From Candidatus Nanopelagicales bacterium (lineage in GTDB: Bacteria > Actinomycetota > Actinomycetes > S36-B12), in assembly GCA_030827125.1 (NCBI GenBank), contig JAURFD010000008.1:52797-116796 (forward strand): a stretch of DNA of 64,000 nt. The letters are read 5' to 3'. Position numbers and translations under genes: made by a program. Positions 43,585 to 52,164 of the stretch are shown here, piece after piece (position 1 is the first letter of the stretch; every line of letters begins with the position of its first letter). The notes beneath the pieces are model-generated. The model was not told where the DNA came from. It saw only the letters and a program-made list of their open reading frames with translations, and did not search any database.

Positions 43585-45228
43585 CTAGGCGCGGTCGAGA
43601 TCCTCGGCGTCCATGATTCGGTAGGCGTACCCCTGCTCGGCAAGGAAGCGTTGGCGGCGCTGGGCGAAGTCTGCGTCCACCGTGTCGCGTGCCACCACGG
43701 TGTAAAAGCGAGCCGTTTTGCCGTCCGCCTTGGGGCGTAGCAATCGACCCAGGCGTTGCGCCTCCTCCTGGCGGGAGCCAAACGATCCGCTCACCTGCAC
43801 CGCGACCGACGCCTCGGGGAGGTCGACGGAGAAGTTGGCGACCTTGCTCACGACGAGGATGCGCACCTCCCCCTGTCGGAAGGCCTCGAATAGACGCTGC
43901 CGCTCGGTGGCACTGGTCTCGCCCGTGATCGTCGGTGCGTCGAGGTGCTCGGCGATCTCGGCAAGTTGGTCGAGGTACTGACCGATGACGAGAATCTGCT
44001 CCTCGGGGTGACTCGCGACGATGGACTCAACGATGCCGTGCTTGGCGGGAGTCGTCGACGCCAGTCGGTAGCGGTCGTCGGGCTCGGCCGTCGCATAGAC
44101 CAGGCGCTCGTCGTTGGGCAGGGAGACGCGGACCTCGACGCAGTCCGCGGGAGCGATCCAGCCCTGCGCCTCCACCTCTTTCCACGGCGCATCAAAACGC
44201 TTGGGGCCGATGAGAGTGAAGACATCGCCCTCGCGACCGTCCTCACGAATGAGTGTCGCGGTGAGACCCAGTCGCCGCCGGGACTGAATGTCGGCGGTGA
44301 AACGGAAGATCGGCGCCGGGAGCAGGTGCACCTCGTCATAGATGACCAGGCCCCAGTCGCGGGTGTCGAACACTTCGAGATGGGGGAAGACACCCTTCCG
44401 CTTGGTGGTCATCACCTGGTACGTCGCGATCGTGACGGGGCGAATCTCCTTGCGAGCGCCGGAGTATTCGCCGATCTCCTCGTCCGTGAGGGTGGTGCGG
44501 GCGAGTAGCTCGGACTTCCACTGGCGCGCCGACACCGTGTTCGTGACAAGGATCAACGTTGTGGCCTGGGCCTGCGCCATCGCCGCCGCGCCGACGATGG
44601 TCTTGCCAGCGCCACAGGGTAGGACGACGACACCGGAGCCACCGGCCCAGAAGTTCTCGACGGCATTACGCTGGTAGTCACGCAGGTGCCAGCCGTCCTC
44701 GCGCAGCGCCATCGGATGCGCTTCACCGTCGACGTAGCCCGCGTGGTCCTCCGCTGGCCACCCCAGGGTGAGAAGGACCTGCTTGAGATGCCCACGCTCG
44801 CTGGGATGGACGATCACGGTGTCATCGTCGATGCGTGCACCGACCAGGGGTGCGACCTTTTTGCTGCGCAGAACTTCTTCGAGCACCGGGCGATCGGTGG
44901 TGATGAGTACGAGGCCATGTGCAGGGTGCTTGGCGATGGTCAGGCGGCCGTATCGGTCCATCGTCTCGGCGATATCGACAAGGAGCGAGTGCGGCACGGC
45001 GTACCGGGAGTAGGTAAGCAGGATGTCGACGACCTGCTCGGCATCGTGTCCAGCCGCGCGCGCATTCCACAGGGCAAGGGGAGTGATGCGATAGGTGTGC
45101 ACATGCTCAGGGGCCCGTTCGAGTTCGGCGAAAGGCGCAATCGCGCGTCGACAGTCGGCCGACGATGCATGGTCGACCTCAAGCAGCAGCGTCTTGTCGC
45201 TTTGGACGATGAGTGGACCGTCGGTCAT
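43585..45228 (-). CDS. XPB-type DNA repair helicase
   Basis: A 547-residue superfamily 2 helicase, 3' to 5'. The N-terminal damage-recognition-like region (residues 1-170) precedes LRDYQRNAVENFW, Walker A VLPCGAGKTIVG, DEVH box VIYDEVHLLP, GLTATLIREDG, and motif VI QRLGRLLRPKADG. It corresponds to mycobacterial Ercc3 (XPB). The ATG overlaps the upstream M20 peptidase stop (ATGA), so translation is coupled to an unrelated gene. Its usual partner, a helicase-associated protein, is encoded at 48444-50372 beyond three other genes. Confidence 0.93.
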   Translation of the reverse strand: MTDGPLIVQSDKTLLLEVDHASSADCRRAIAPFAELERAPEHVHTYRITPLALWNARAAGHDAEQVVDILLTYSRYAVPHSLLVDIAETMDRYGRLTIAKHPAHGLVLITTDRPVLEEVLRSKKVAPLVGARIDDDTVIVHPSERGHLKQVLLTLGWPAEDHAGYVDGEAHPMALREDGWHLRDYQRNAVENFWAGGSGVVVLPCGAGKTIVGAAAMAQAQATTLILVTNTVSARQWKSELLARTTLTDEEIGEYSGARKEIRPVTIATYQVMTTKRKGVFPHLEVFDTRDWGLVIYDEVHLLPAPIFRFTADIQSRRRLGLTATLIREDGREGDVFTLIGPKRFDAPWKEVEAQGWIAPADCVEVRVSLPNDERLVYATAEPDDRYRLASTTPAKHGIVESIVASHPEEQILVIGQYLDQLAEIAEHLDAPTITGETSATERQRLFEAFRQGEVRILVVSKVANFSVDLPEASVAVQVSGSFGSRQEEAQRLGRLLRPKADGKTARFYTVVARDTVDADFAQRRQRFLAEQGYAYRIMDAEDLDRA

Positions 45229-46370
45229 GGCGTTCCCTGGTCGAGTACGGCCTGACACAGGGCGGCGAGCAGGGCAGTGCGTTCGGGCAGGGCCGACACA
45301 CTGGCCCATTCATGATCGGCATGAGCGCCATCACCGACGGCGCCGAGCCCATCGAGGGTGGGAGTGCCGATGGCCGCGGTGAAGTTGCCGTCGCTCGCGC
45401 CACCGACGGCGCGCGCGCCAAGACCGGTCAGCCCCATCGCGGCGGACAGGCCGACGGCGAGGGCAGCAAGGTCGCGGCCGGCGGACTCTTCCATTGCCGG
45501 ACGATTGATCCCGCCACCGATGATGGCCACCGCCGCCTCAGGGTGGCTCGGCTGCCAGCCACGCATCAAGTCATCGATGCGGCGTTGCTCGTCCGCGGTC
45601 CAGGCTCGCACGTCGATCCCGATGACGGCGCGGTCGGGAACGGTGTTGTCGGTGACACCGGCCTTGGCGGTCGTCGGAGTGACCGTCGTGCCGTGCTCGG
45701 GGTCCGCCCACGTAGTGCAGTGCCGGACGAGATCGGCGGCTTCGACAAGGGCGTTGATCCCTCGTTCGGGATCGAGTCCCGCGTGCGCCGCACGCCCGAC
45801 GATCTCCACGATGTACCAGGACGTGCCCTTGCGGGCCAGTTTGAGGTCGCCGTCGATGGAGGCTTCGAGGACGAAGACCGCGTCGGCGTCGGCGGCGACC
45901 TTCTCGATCAGGTCGCGCGACGTACCCGATCCGATTTCCTCATCGGTGGTGAGCAGCAGGCCGATCCCGTCGTCAGGGGCTGCCCCGAGGAGTGCAGCAG
46001 CGGCAATGGCCTGCACCACTCCCACCTTCATATCGAAGACTCCGGGTCCACGCATCGCGTCGCCATCCACCCGCCAGGGCAATCGCTCCAACGTCCCGAT
46101 GGGCCACACGGTGTCGAGGTGTCCGAGGAGGAGCACCCGCGGACGCTCCGGCCCCCACTGCAGCACCGGGCGTCCCCCCACGTCGTGAACGCGTGGCGAT
46201 GAGCCAAGCCAGCGCTCGACAAGGACGGCGGCGAGGTCGACGCAGCGGCGGCAGGAGTCCAGATCGGCACTGGGGGACTCCAACTGCACGAGTTCGGCCA
46301 CGGCTGTCACGAGGTCGTCCTGCCGCGCCCGAGCTTGGGCGAGGAGGTCCACAGGGTCGACGGTGCGCAT
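45225..46370 (-). CDS. M20 family zinc peptidase / N-acyl-amino acid deacylase
   Basis: A 381-residue M20A enzyme (CPG2/ArgE type). Metal ligands and catalytic residues are visible: H84 and D86 in LLGHLDTVWP, D113 in GVFDMKVG, E144-E145 in TTDEEIGSG, and the dimerisation segment GRAAHAGLDPERGINAL. ATG 46370 is preferred since CACGAT ends 6 nt upstream; ATG 46388 is possible. It is divergent from a GNAT and an N-succinylamino acid racemase gene, which suggests that it removes the N-acyl group from the L-product. Confidence 0.86.
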   Translation of the reverse strand: MRTVDPVDLLAQARARQDDLVTAVAELVQLESPSADLDSCRRCVDLAAVLVERWLGSSPRVHDVGGRPVLQWGPERPRVLLLGHLDTVWPIGTLERLPWRVDGDAMRGPGVFDMKVGVVQAIAAAALLGAAPDDGIGLLLTTDEEIGSGTSRDLIEKVAADADAVFVLEASIDGDLKLARKGTSWYIVEIVGRAAHAGLDPERGINALVEAADLVRHCTTWADPEHGTTVTPTTAKAGVTDNTVPDRAVIGIDVRAWTADEQRRIDDLMRGWQPSHPEAAVAIIGGGINRPAMEESAGRDLAALAVGLSAAMGLTGLGARAVGGASDGNFTAAIGTPTLDGLGAVGDGAHADHEWASVSALPERTALLAALCQAVLDQGTP

Positions 46371-46424
46371 CGGACCATCGTGCCGCATGACGGCCGATTC
46401 GGCTGCATCGGCTAGCGTCGCTCC

Positions 46425-47312
46425 ATGGCCTTTGCCCCCGAATCGATTCGGCGTGCCTGGGCGGCTGCCCGGACAGCGCAGGAGGCCTCCGCCGTCGTCA
46501 TCGATGTGGCCGAGAGCGCCGCGGACCAGACCCATGTTCGCGAGGTGCTGGACCATGTGTGGCCGGGGGAAAGCACCCAGGTCACACCCAACCTGCTGCG
46601 TGCCCTGGTGCACTCGGGGTCCTACTGCTCGATCGCGCGCGATCGTGAGTCAGGCCGACCCCTCGGTGCGGCTCTCGGGCTGGTGGGGCGATCCGAGGAG
46701 GTGTCGGGTGGGGTCTTCCTGCACAGTCACATGGCCGGAGTGTGGGAGAACTCCCGGGATCGGCACATCGGCACTGCCCTCAAGTTGCACCAGCGCGCCT
46801 GGTCGATGGCCGAAGGGATTCCGGTCGTCGCCTGGACCTTCGATCCACTCGTTCGACGCAATGCCTTCTTCAACGTAGTGCGTCTCGGCGTACAAGTTCG
46901 CGAGTATCACGAAGACTTCTACGGCGTCATGACCGACGCGGTGAATGCGGGTGATCGATCGGACCGCCTGGTGGCCTGGTGGGATCTCGACTCATCTCGG
47001 GCATCGTTGGCCGCTGCCGGGGAGTTGCGTGCTCCGAGTTCGGCGGCGATGGCGGATATCGCGCGCGCGTTTTTGGTCGACGTCGACGGCGAACCGGTCA
47101 CACGCGCGGCACCGACTGCGGTGGAGTCGGTGCTCGTGCATCTGCCGTCGGACGTGGTAGCGATACGTCAGGCAGATCCGGAGCGCGCGCTGCGGTGGAG
47201 GTTTGCCGTCCGCGCTGCGTTGCAGGCGGCGTACGACGTAGGCCTGCGCGTGTCGATGGTCACGACCGAAGGGGCCTACGTACTCGAACCGACCGAAGGG
47301 ACGCAGGTGTGA
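46425..47312 (+). CDS. GNAT-like acyltransferase (COG3375 type)
   Basis: A 295-residue protein. The N-terminal half has a GNAT fold pattern (PLGAALGLVGRSEEVSGGVF, then HMAGVWENSRDRHIGTALKLH as the acyl-CoA loop, and AWTFDPLVRRNAFFNVVRLG). In the N-succinylamino acid racemase pathway a GNAT of this kind transfers succinyl from succinyl-CoA to D-amino acids. The ATG lies 6 nt after TAGCGT. The stop overlaps the racemase start by 4 bp (GTGA), strongly linking the two. Confidence 0.82.
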   Translation: MAFAPESIRRAWAAARTAQEASAVVIDVAESAADQTHVREVLDHVWPGESTQVTPNLLRALVHSGSYCSIARDRESGRPLGAALGLVGRSEEVSGGVFLHSHMAGVWENSRDRHIGTALKLHQRAWSMAEGIPVVAWTFDPLVRRNAFFNVVRLGVQVREYHEDFYGVMTDAVNAGDRSDRLVAWWDLDSSRASLAAAGELRAPSSAAMADIARAFLVDVDGEPVTRAAPTAVESVLVHLPSDVVAIRQADPERALRWRFAVRAALQAAYDVGLRVSMVTTEGAYVLEPTEGTQV

Positions 47313-48421
47313 GCCGCATCGATCTCATCCGACTACGTCGGATCGATATGCCGCTGGTGCGGCCCTTCCGGACCTCGTTTGGCACGCAGACCGCCCGCGA
47401 TGTGCTCATTGTCGAGGTCGTCACCGAGGGCGGCGTGAGTGGCTGGGGCGAGTGCGCAGCCATGGAGTGGCCGGGATATTCGGCGGAGTACGTCGACGGC
47501 GCGGTCGACGTACTCATCGAACACCTCGTCCCGCGAGTGCTCGCCGACCGCACCCTCGATCCGCAGCGGGCGCACGATCAATTTGCGCGGCTCATGGGTC
47601 ATCCGATGGCGAAGTCAGCCCTCGAGACAGCCATCCTCGATGCATGGTTGCGCGAGCAGGGGCAGTCGCTGGCGGACTATCTCGGTGCGGTTCGCGATGA
47701 CGTCGACTGTGGCGTCTCTGTCGGTATCCCGTCGAGCATTGACGCGCTGCTGACAGAGGTCGCGTCCTACGTCGATGCTGGCTATCGGCGCATCAAGCTC
47801 AAGATCGAGCCGGGTTGGGATCTGGAGCCCGTACGTGCGGTGCGTGAGGCGTGGCCGGATATGCCGCTGCAGACCGATGCGAATCAGGCCTACACGCGCA
47901 ACGACGCGGCTCTCCTCGGCACCATGGACGATGCCGATCTGCTGCTCGTCGAGCAGCCGCTCCCGGAGGATGACCTGCGCGGCCATGCGCTGTTGGCCGA
48001 GCAGATCAGCACACCGGTCTGCCTCGACGAGTCGATCATCTCCACGGCGGTTGCTGACACGGCGATCGCGTTCGGTGCCACGAGCGTGATCAATATCAAG
48101 CCGGGTCGGGTCGGCGGCTATCTCGAAGCGAAGGCCATTCACGACCTGTGTCTCGACCGTGGTGTCCCCGTGTGGTGCGGCGGCATGCTCGAGACCGGCA
48201 TCGGACGTGCGGCGAATGTGGCGCTCGCGGCCCTGCCCGGATTCACACTGCCGGGTGACACCAGCGCGTCAAGCCGGTACTTCGCCACCGACATCACGGA
48301 GCCGTTCGTGCTGCAGGATGGTCGACTGCGGGTGCCGACCGGTCCGGGAATCGGGGTCGACCCGATCCCGGCGCTCCTGGACGAGTTCGGGACCTGGTCG
48401 ACCGTCCTCGACGGCCGCTAA
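47309..48421 (+). CDS. Enolase-superfamily N-succinylamino acid racemase / o-succinylbenzoate synthase
   Basis: A 370-residue MLE-subgroup enolase-superfamily enzyme. The catalytic set is complete: K163-x-K165 (IKLKIEPGW), metal ligands D190 (QTDANQ), E215 (LVEQPL), D240 (CLDES), and K264 (INIKPGR). The numbering runs one ahead of that I recall for the Geobacillus racemase. OSBS (menC) and racemase activities cannot be told apart by sequence. No menaquinone genes are nearby, while a GNAT and an M20 deacylase are, which favours racemase. The GTG overlaps the GNAT stop. Confidence 0.9.
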   Translation: MSRIDLIRLRRIDMPLVRPFRTSFGTQTARDVLIVEVVTEGGVSGWGECAAMEWPGYSAEYVDGAVDVLIEHLVPRVLADRTLDPQRAHDQFARLMGHPMAKSALETAILDAWLREQGQSLADYLGAVRDDVDCGVSVGIPSSIDALLTEVASYVDAGYRRIKLKIEPGWDLEPVRAVREAWPDMPLQTDANQAYTRNDAALLGTMDDADLLLVEQPLPEDDLRGHALLAEQISTPVCLDESIISTAVADTAIAFGATSVINIKPGRVGGYLEAKAIHDLCLDRGVPVWCGGMLETGIGRAANVALAALPGFTLPGDTSASSRYFATDITEPFVLQDGRLRVPTGPGIGVDPIPALLDEFGTWSTVLDGR

Positions 48422-48443
48422 CCCCCACTCGCGGGAGGGGGGT
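48421..48443. terminator. G/C hairpin between convergent genes
   Basis: ACCCCC and its complement GGGGGT are separated by a short spacer in the 22-bp gap between the racemase and the helicase-associated gene. It could terminate both transcripts; no U-tract is present. Confidence 0.4.
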
Positions 48444-50372
48444 CTAGTCGGCGAGGCGGGCGGCGCCGAGGCGGGCGACCGCGACGCTGCGAATCTGCCC
48501 GGTCACCCGATCAATCGCGGTCAACGTGCCTCCCGACATGCGCAGCGGCTCGACAAGGTATTCCTCATCCCCCTGGGACACCCACACCGGCAAGGCCTCC
48601 CCGATGGCCTGTCGCAGGACCGCCACCGTGTCGGCCGCGGCCATGGGATCGAGTCCGACGCGCTCACTCGATACCTCGCCGCTGGCGTCCAGGAGCGTCG
48701 CGATGGCGGCGCGGATCAGGGCCGGTGTCGCATCGCGCCGCGTGACCGTCGCGGGAGGTGGCGGCGTTGGCGCGCGTCGGCCGCCAGGGCGAGGAAGCAC
48801 GGTGTGGCCGTCATGATCCTCGGCGACCGGGTGCAGTCCCAGCTCGCGCACGAGGGCGACGGCATCCTCGATCCGACCGCGGATGGCGAGCACGGTCGAC
48901 GCGATCGCCGTGAATCCCAACTCGGCCGCGCGCGGATGTGCCGTGATGGTGGCGAGGATTGCGGGGTCGTCGCATCGCAGGTACGCCGTCGCGAGCCCAA
49001 TACGCACCACGCCGTGCGCACGGGCCGCGTCTTCAATGAGGTAGGTCAATGGCTGCGGGAGCGGTGTCCGCGATACCCCCGCGAGGAACTCCAGCAGGGT
49101 GGTCGCATCGCGACCCGCGTCGATTGCGCGCCGGATTGAGGCATTGGTGAAGCGGTAGACCGTGGCCCCGCCGGTGCTCTCTACCTCCGCCATAAGGCGC
49201 AACTCCCGAGCCACGTCAGGAATCAGCGGGCCGGGCGCGACGGCGGTGAGGTCCGCCTGGACGAGGATGTGATCGAGGGGCGCGGGAAGTGCCTGGGCCG
49301 CCGTCGTCAGCGGATCGGAATCCAGGAGTCCAGCGACGGCGGCGCCCAGGGCGGCGAGGGCGTGGGCGCCGGTGAATCCCAGGGTTTCCAACTCCGCACT
49401 GATTGCCGCGACCCGTGTCGCGCGCACGGCTCCCGCATGACGCGGGGCCATGAGGTCGACCCCGCGCACGACTTCCTCCACGTGAGCCGGGGCAACCCCG
49501 GGCCCGAGTTCGTGCAGGACGCTGAGCACCTGCTCGCGCAACAACGGCAGACCACGCCCACCCATGTCCTCGGAGAGGGCATTGCTGCCGTCGTCAACTC
49601 GATCGGGTGACTTCGCCATCGTGAGGTAGGTGCGTGCCACCGTGATCCACTGCTCGGGGAGCGAGGCGTCATGCCAGGCGTCGTACGTCGTCGTAGGACG
49701 CCATCGCTCATCGAGATCACCATCGCGGCCGATCAGCCCCGCGGTGTAGGCGATCTCGAGTAGGAGGGCGGTCCGATGACTATCAAGGTCCAGCAAGCGC
49801 GCGGTCGCGGCGAGGTCTCGCACACCGAGGCCGCCTTTGCGTAGCACTGCGGGGGCGTCGTCGCCTGACCAGGCCTCGGCGATCGCGGTAATGCCCATCA
49901 CGGTGGCGAGCGCGTGCTGACCCGCCGTGCGTTCCACCCGCACCGGATCATGCTCGACGGTGGCCAAGGGTGTCGGCGGCCATTCAAGGGCGTAGCGCGG
50001 CTCGCTCTGCAAGGCTTCGCGCACCGTGCGCACCAGGCGCAGGGCCTCATCGTCGCCCCACAGCAGCGCGAGGTCGCGCAGGTGATCACATGCGTCGGCA
50101 GCCTGCCCCGGAACGGCGTCGGCGATCACCGACCTGACGTAGTCCCCCGTGGCCGGCTCCTCGATCCGGGAGAGGGCATGGGCGGCGGCCAGCGTCGGAG
50201 CATCGAGCCGGTCGAGTGCACGGGCGACCGATGTCGAACTCGCTGCCCGTGCCGCCAGGGCGGTGATGTCGGGCGGCACGGGGTGCAGCAGGTCCGGGCG
50301 CAGCGTGAGCAGACGGGCGAGGTCGTCTTCGGGACGTCGCCGCAGATCGTCGGCCAGGCTGCGCGGAGTCAC
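48444..50372 (-). CDS. Helicase-associated domain protein (XPB partner)
   Basis: A 642-residue, mostly helical protein of the helicase C-terminal-3 type found next to XPB helicases in actinobacteria (as I recall, Rv0862c beside Rv0861c). Segments typical of the family are LADDLRRRPEDDLARLLTLRPDL at the N-terminus and PLDHILVQADLTAVAPGPL near residue 365, followed by FRFTNASIRRA-type sequence and a C-terminal VWVSQGDEEYLVEPLRMSGG. No enzyme motif is seen. The GTG start is 6 nt after TAACGT (50384-50379). Here the partner helicase lies about 3 kb away. Confidence 0.85.
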   Translation of the reverse strand: MTPRSLADDLRRRPEDDLARLLTLRPDLLHPVPPDITALAARAASSTSVARALDRLDAPTLAAAHALSRIEEPATGDYVRSVIADAVPGQAADACDHLRDLALLWGDDEALRLVRTVREALQSEPRYALEWPPTPLATVEHDPVRVERTAGQHALATVMGITAIAEAWSGDDAPAVLRKGGLGVRDLAATARLLDLDSHRTALLLEIAYTAGLIGRDGDLDERWRPTTTYDAWHDASLPEQWITVARTYLTMAKSPDRVDDGSNALSEDMGGRGLPLLREQVLSVLHELGPGVAPAHVEEVVRGVDLMAPRHAGAVRATRVAAISAELETLGFTGAHALAALGAAVAGLLDSDPLTTAAQALPAPLDHILVQADLTAVAPGPLIPDVARELRLMAEVESTGGATVYRFTNASIRRAIDAGRDATTLLEFLAGVSRTPLPQPLTYLIEDAARAHGVVRIGLATAYLRCDDPAILATITAHPRAAELGFTAIASTVLAIRGRIEDAVALVRELGLHPVAEDHDGHTVLPRPGGRRAPTPPPPATVTRRDATPALIRAAIATLLDASGEVSSERVGLDPMAAADTVAVLRQAIGEALPVWVSQGDEEYLVEPLRMSGGTLTAIDRVTGQIRSVAVARLGAARLAD

Positions 50373-50378
50373 CCGATG

Positions 50379-50394
50379 ACGTTACCCCTAGGCT
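50379..50394. promoter_or_regulatory. Back-to-back -10 boxes for helicase-associated protein (-) and HAD (+)
   Basis: TAACGT (50384-50379, minus) and TAGGCT (50389-50394, plus) are only 4 bp apart. Each ends exactly 6 nt before its GTG start (50372 and 50401). The whole 28-bp gap is a double leaderless promoter core. Confidence 0.6.
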
Positions 50395-50400
50395 CAGGGG

Positions 50401-51000
50401 GTGGGATTCGTCGGCTTCGACCTCGACATGACCCTCGTTGACTCCGCCGACGGCATCGTTGCCTCCGTGCAGTACGTGGTGGGGGAGTACGGCGTCCATG
50501 CCGACGGGGACGAGATCCGCTCGACGATCGGGTTGCCCCTCGACCACGTCTTCCCTCGCTGGCTGCCCGACGAGCCGTACGACGTGCTGCTCGCGGCCTA
50601 CCGCGCGCACTACCGCGTCAACGGAATCCCCCTGACCGTCCCGATGCCCGGGGCCGCCGCCGCGATCGACGCGGTGCGCGCGGCGGGCGATCGCGTTCTC
50701 GTAGTGACGGCGAAGTACGGCGCGGTCGCCGAACTCGCGCTGAATGCGGCAGGACTTGATGCCGATGAGGTGGTCGGTGACCTCTTCGCCGAGGGCAAGG
50801 CCAGTGCTCTGCGTGAGCATGGTGCCTGGGCCTACGTCGGAGATCACCCCGGGGATGTTCGGGCCGCGAGGGCCGCACAGGTACACGCGGTCGCGGTCGC
50901 AACAGGTCCGACGGGCGCCGCAGAACTGTTCGAAGCCGGTCCCGATGTGGTGCTCGCTGACCTCACCGAACTGCCGGCCTGGCTCGCCGCTGCGCGCTAG
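50401..51000 (+). CDS. HAD-superfamily hydrolase
   Basis: A 199-residue HAD phosphatase. Motif I DLDMTLVDS holds the nucleophile and acid/base aspartates, motif II is the Thr in VVTAKYG, motif III the Lys in EGKASAL, and motif IV GDHPGDV. A helical cap lies between motifs I and II. It resembles phosphoglycolate phosphatases; substrate not predictable. The GTG is 6 nt after TAGGCT. Its TAG shares CTAG with the convergent small membrane protein gene. Confidence 0.88.
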   Translation: MGFVGFDLDMTLVDSADGIVASVQYVVGEYGVHADGDEIRSTIGLPLDHVFPRWLPDEPYDVLLAAYRAHYRVNGIPLTVPMPGAAAAIDAVRAAGDRVLVVTAKYGAVAELALNAAGLDADEVVGDLFAEGKASALREHGAWAYVGDHPGDVRAARAAQVHAVAVATGPTGAAELFEAGPDVVLADLTELPAWLAAAR

Positions 51001-51224
51001 CGGGTGTCGTGGCGGCGGCGACTACGCGCCGACACCACCAGGCCGAGCAACACCAGGGCCAGCCCTACCCCGGTGAGCATGGAGAGGAACCACCACAGCG
51101 ACGGCAACTCCAGCGAGGGGAAGACCAGGGGCAGCAGGGCCACGAGGGTGCAGGCCAGGCCCACGATCATCACCACGGCGCCGATGCGCAGGAGCCGGTC
51201 ACCGGGGGCGGACTCCAAACTCAT
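50997..51224 (-). CDS. Small two-helix membrane protein
   Basis: A 75-residue protein with two strong hydrophobic helices (RIGAVVMIVGLACTLVALL and WWFLSMLTGVGLALVLLGLV) and a very basic C-terminus (SARSRRRHDTR), implying both termini inside the cell. Function unknown. ATG 51224 lies 6 nt after TAGGGT (51236-51231), which supports it as a real, leaderless gene. Confidence 0.75.
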   Translation of the reverse strand: MSLESAPGDRLLRIGAVVMIVGLACTLVALLPLVFPSLELPSLWWFLSMLTGVGLALVLLGLVVSARSRRRHDTR

Positions 51225-51261
51225 GCAGCCACCCTAGGGGGGCCAAGCCGTAGCCCGGCGA

Positions 51262-51279
51262 CTAGCCTTGGGGGGCTAG
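51262..51279 (+). promoter_or_regulatory. Cold-shock gene promoter with inverted repeat
   Basis: CTAGCC-TTGGGG-GGCTAG is a 6-bp inverted repeat whose left arm contains TAGCCT (51263-51268), a -10-like box. Transcription from it would give a leader of about 30 nt containing AAAGGAG before the start codon. Confidence 0.4.
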
Positions 51280-51302
51280 CGCAGACGGACAAAGGAGATG
51301 CC

Positions 51303-51686
51303 ATGCCGACCGGCAAGGTCAGGTGGTACGACGTGGACAAGGGCTTCGGCTTCCTCGCCTCGGACGACGGTGAAGATGTCTTCGTCCACGCCTCTGCGCT
51401 GCCCGCGGGAGTGACCTCGCTCAAGCAGGGAGCCCGCGTTGATTTCGGAGTTGTCGATGGCAAGCGCGGCAAGCAGGCACTCAGCGTGACGGTCCTTGAT
51501 CAGCCGGTGTCCGTGGTCAAAGCGGGACGCAAGCCCGCCGAAGACATGGCGGTCATCTTGGAGGACCTCATCAAGTTGATGGACGGTGCGTCGAACCAAC
51601 TGCGCCGTGGTCGCTACCCGAGCGATGAGCATTGCCGCAAGATGGCCGCGGTCATGCGCGCCGTCGCCGATGACTTCGACGTGTGA
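51303..51686 (+). CDS. Cold-shock domain protein with C-terminal extension
   Basis: A 127-residue protein. The cold-shock domain (1-68) has RNP1 KGFGFL and RNP2 VFVHAS, binding single-stranded nucleic acid. About 60 further residues (EDMAVILEDLIKLMDGASNQLRRGRYP) form a helical tail found in the actinobacterial subgroup that lies beside DUF2771/DUF3027 genes. AAGGAG precedes the ATG. Confidence 0.93.
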   Translation: MPTGKVRWYDVDKGFGFLASDDGEDVFVHASALPAGVTSLKQGARVDFGVVDGKRGKQALSVTVLDQPVSVVKAGRKPAEDMAVILEDLIKLMDGASNQLRRGRYPSDEHCRKMAAVMRAVADDFDV

Positions 51687-51693
51687 GGTGCCC

Positions 51694-52164
51694 GTGCGAA
51701 TCCGAACTCTCGCCGCCATGCCCATCCTTGCCGTCGCCGCCCTCGGCCTTGTCGCGTGCGAGAAGCCGGCGCCGGGTATTTCGGTGACATCGGGTACGAC
51801 GACCGCCTACCGCGAGGCGCTGTGCTGGTCCTTTGACGGATCTGCCCTCTCGGCCGAGAACTGCGCGCAGGACCTCGTGACGAACGCGGTCGATGGCGGA
51901 CAGGCCGCACGGATACCGGTGATCCCGGGGACCACGATCGGAATCAGCGTCGACCCCGTTGTCGCGGACACCGGCTGGTACCCGGTCATCGGCACGCAGA
52001 AGTTGACCGAGCAGCCGCTCACGACGACCTACTACCGATTCACCTACCCCGACCTCCAGGAGGTTCCTGCGAGTGGGGTGCCGCTTCAGGTGGTCGCGGC
52101 CGACGGCGCCGATACCGTCGGCCTGTGGGTCTTCGCCCTGGTGCCAGGTCGCGGGGTCAGCTGA
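51694..52164 (+). CDS. DUF2771-like lipoprotein
   Basis: A 156-residue protein with a short signal peptide ending in a lipobox (ALGLVAC, Cys at about 21), so it should be a surface lipoprotein. The mature part is beta-rich and contains Cys residues in ALCWSFDGSALSAENCAQ. Function unknown. GTG 51694 is taken since GAGG lies 5 nt upstream; GTG 51688 is an alternative. The stop overlaps the DUF3027 start by one base. Confidence 0.75.
   Translation: MRIRTLAAMPILAVAALGLVACEKPAPGISVTSGTTTAYREALCWSFDGSALSAENCAQDLVTNAVDGGQAARIPVIPGTTIGISVDPVVADTGWYPVIGTQKLTEQPLTTTYYRFTYPDLQEVPASGVPLQVVAADGADTVGLWVFALVPGRGVS

Noticed and set aside
47309..48421. Calling the enolase-superfamily gene menC
   Set aside because: The residues fit both OSBS and N-succinylamino acid racemase; the GNAT and M20 neighbours favour the racemase, so no symbol was given.
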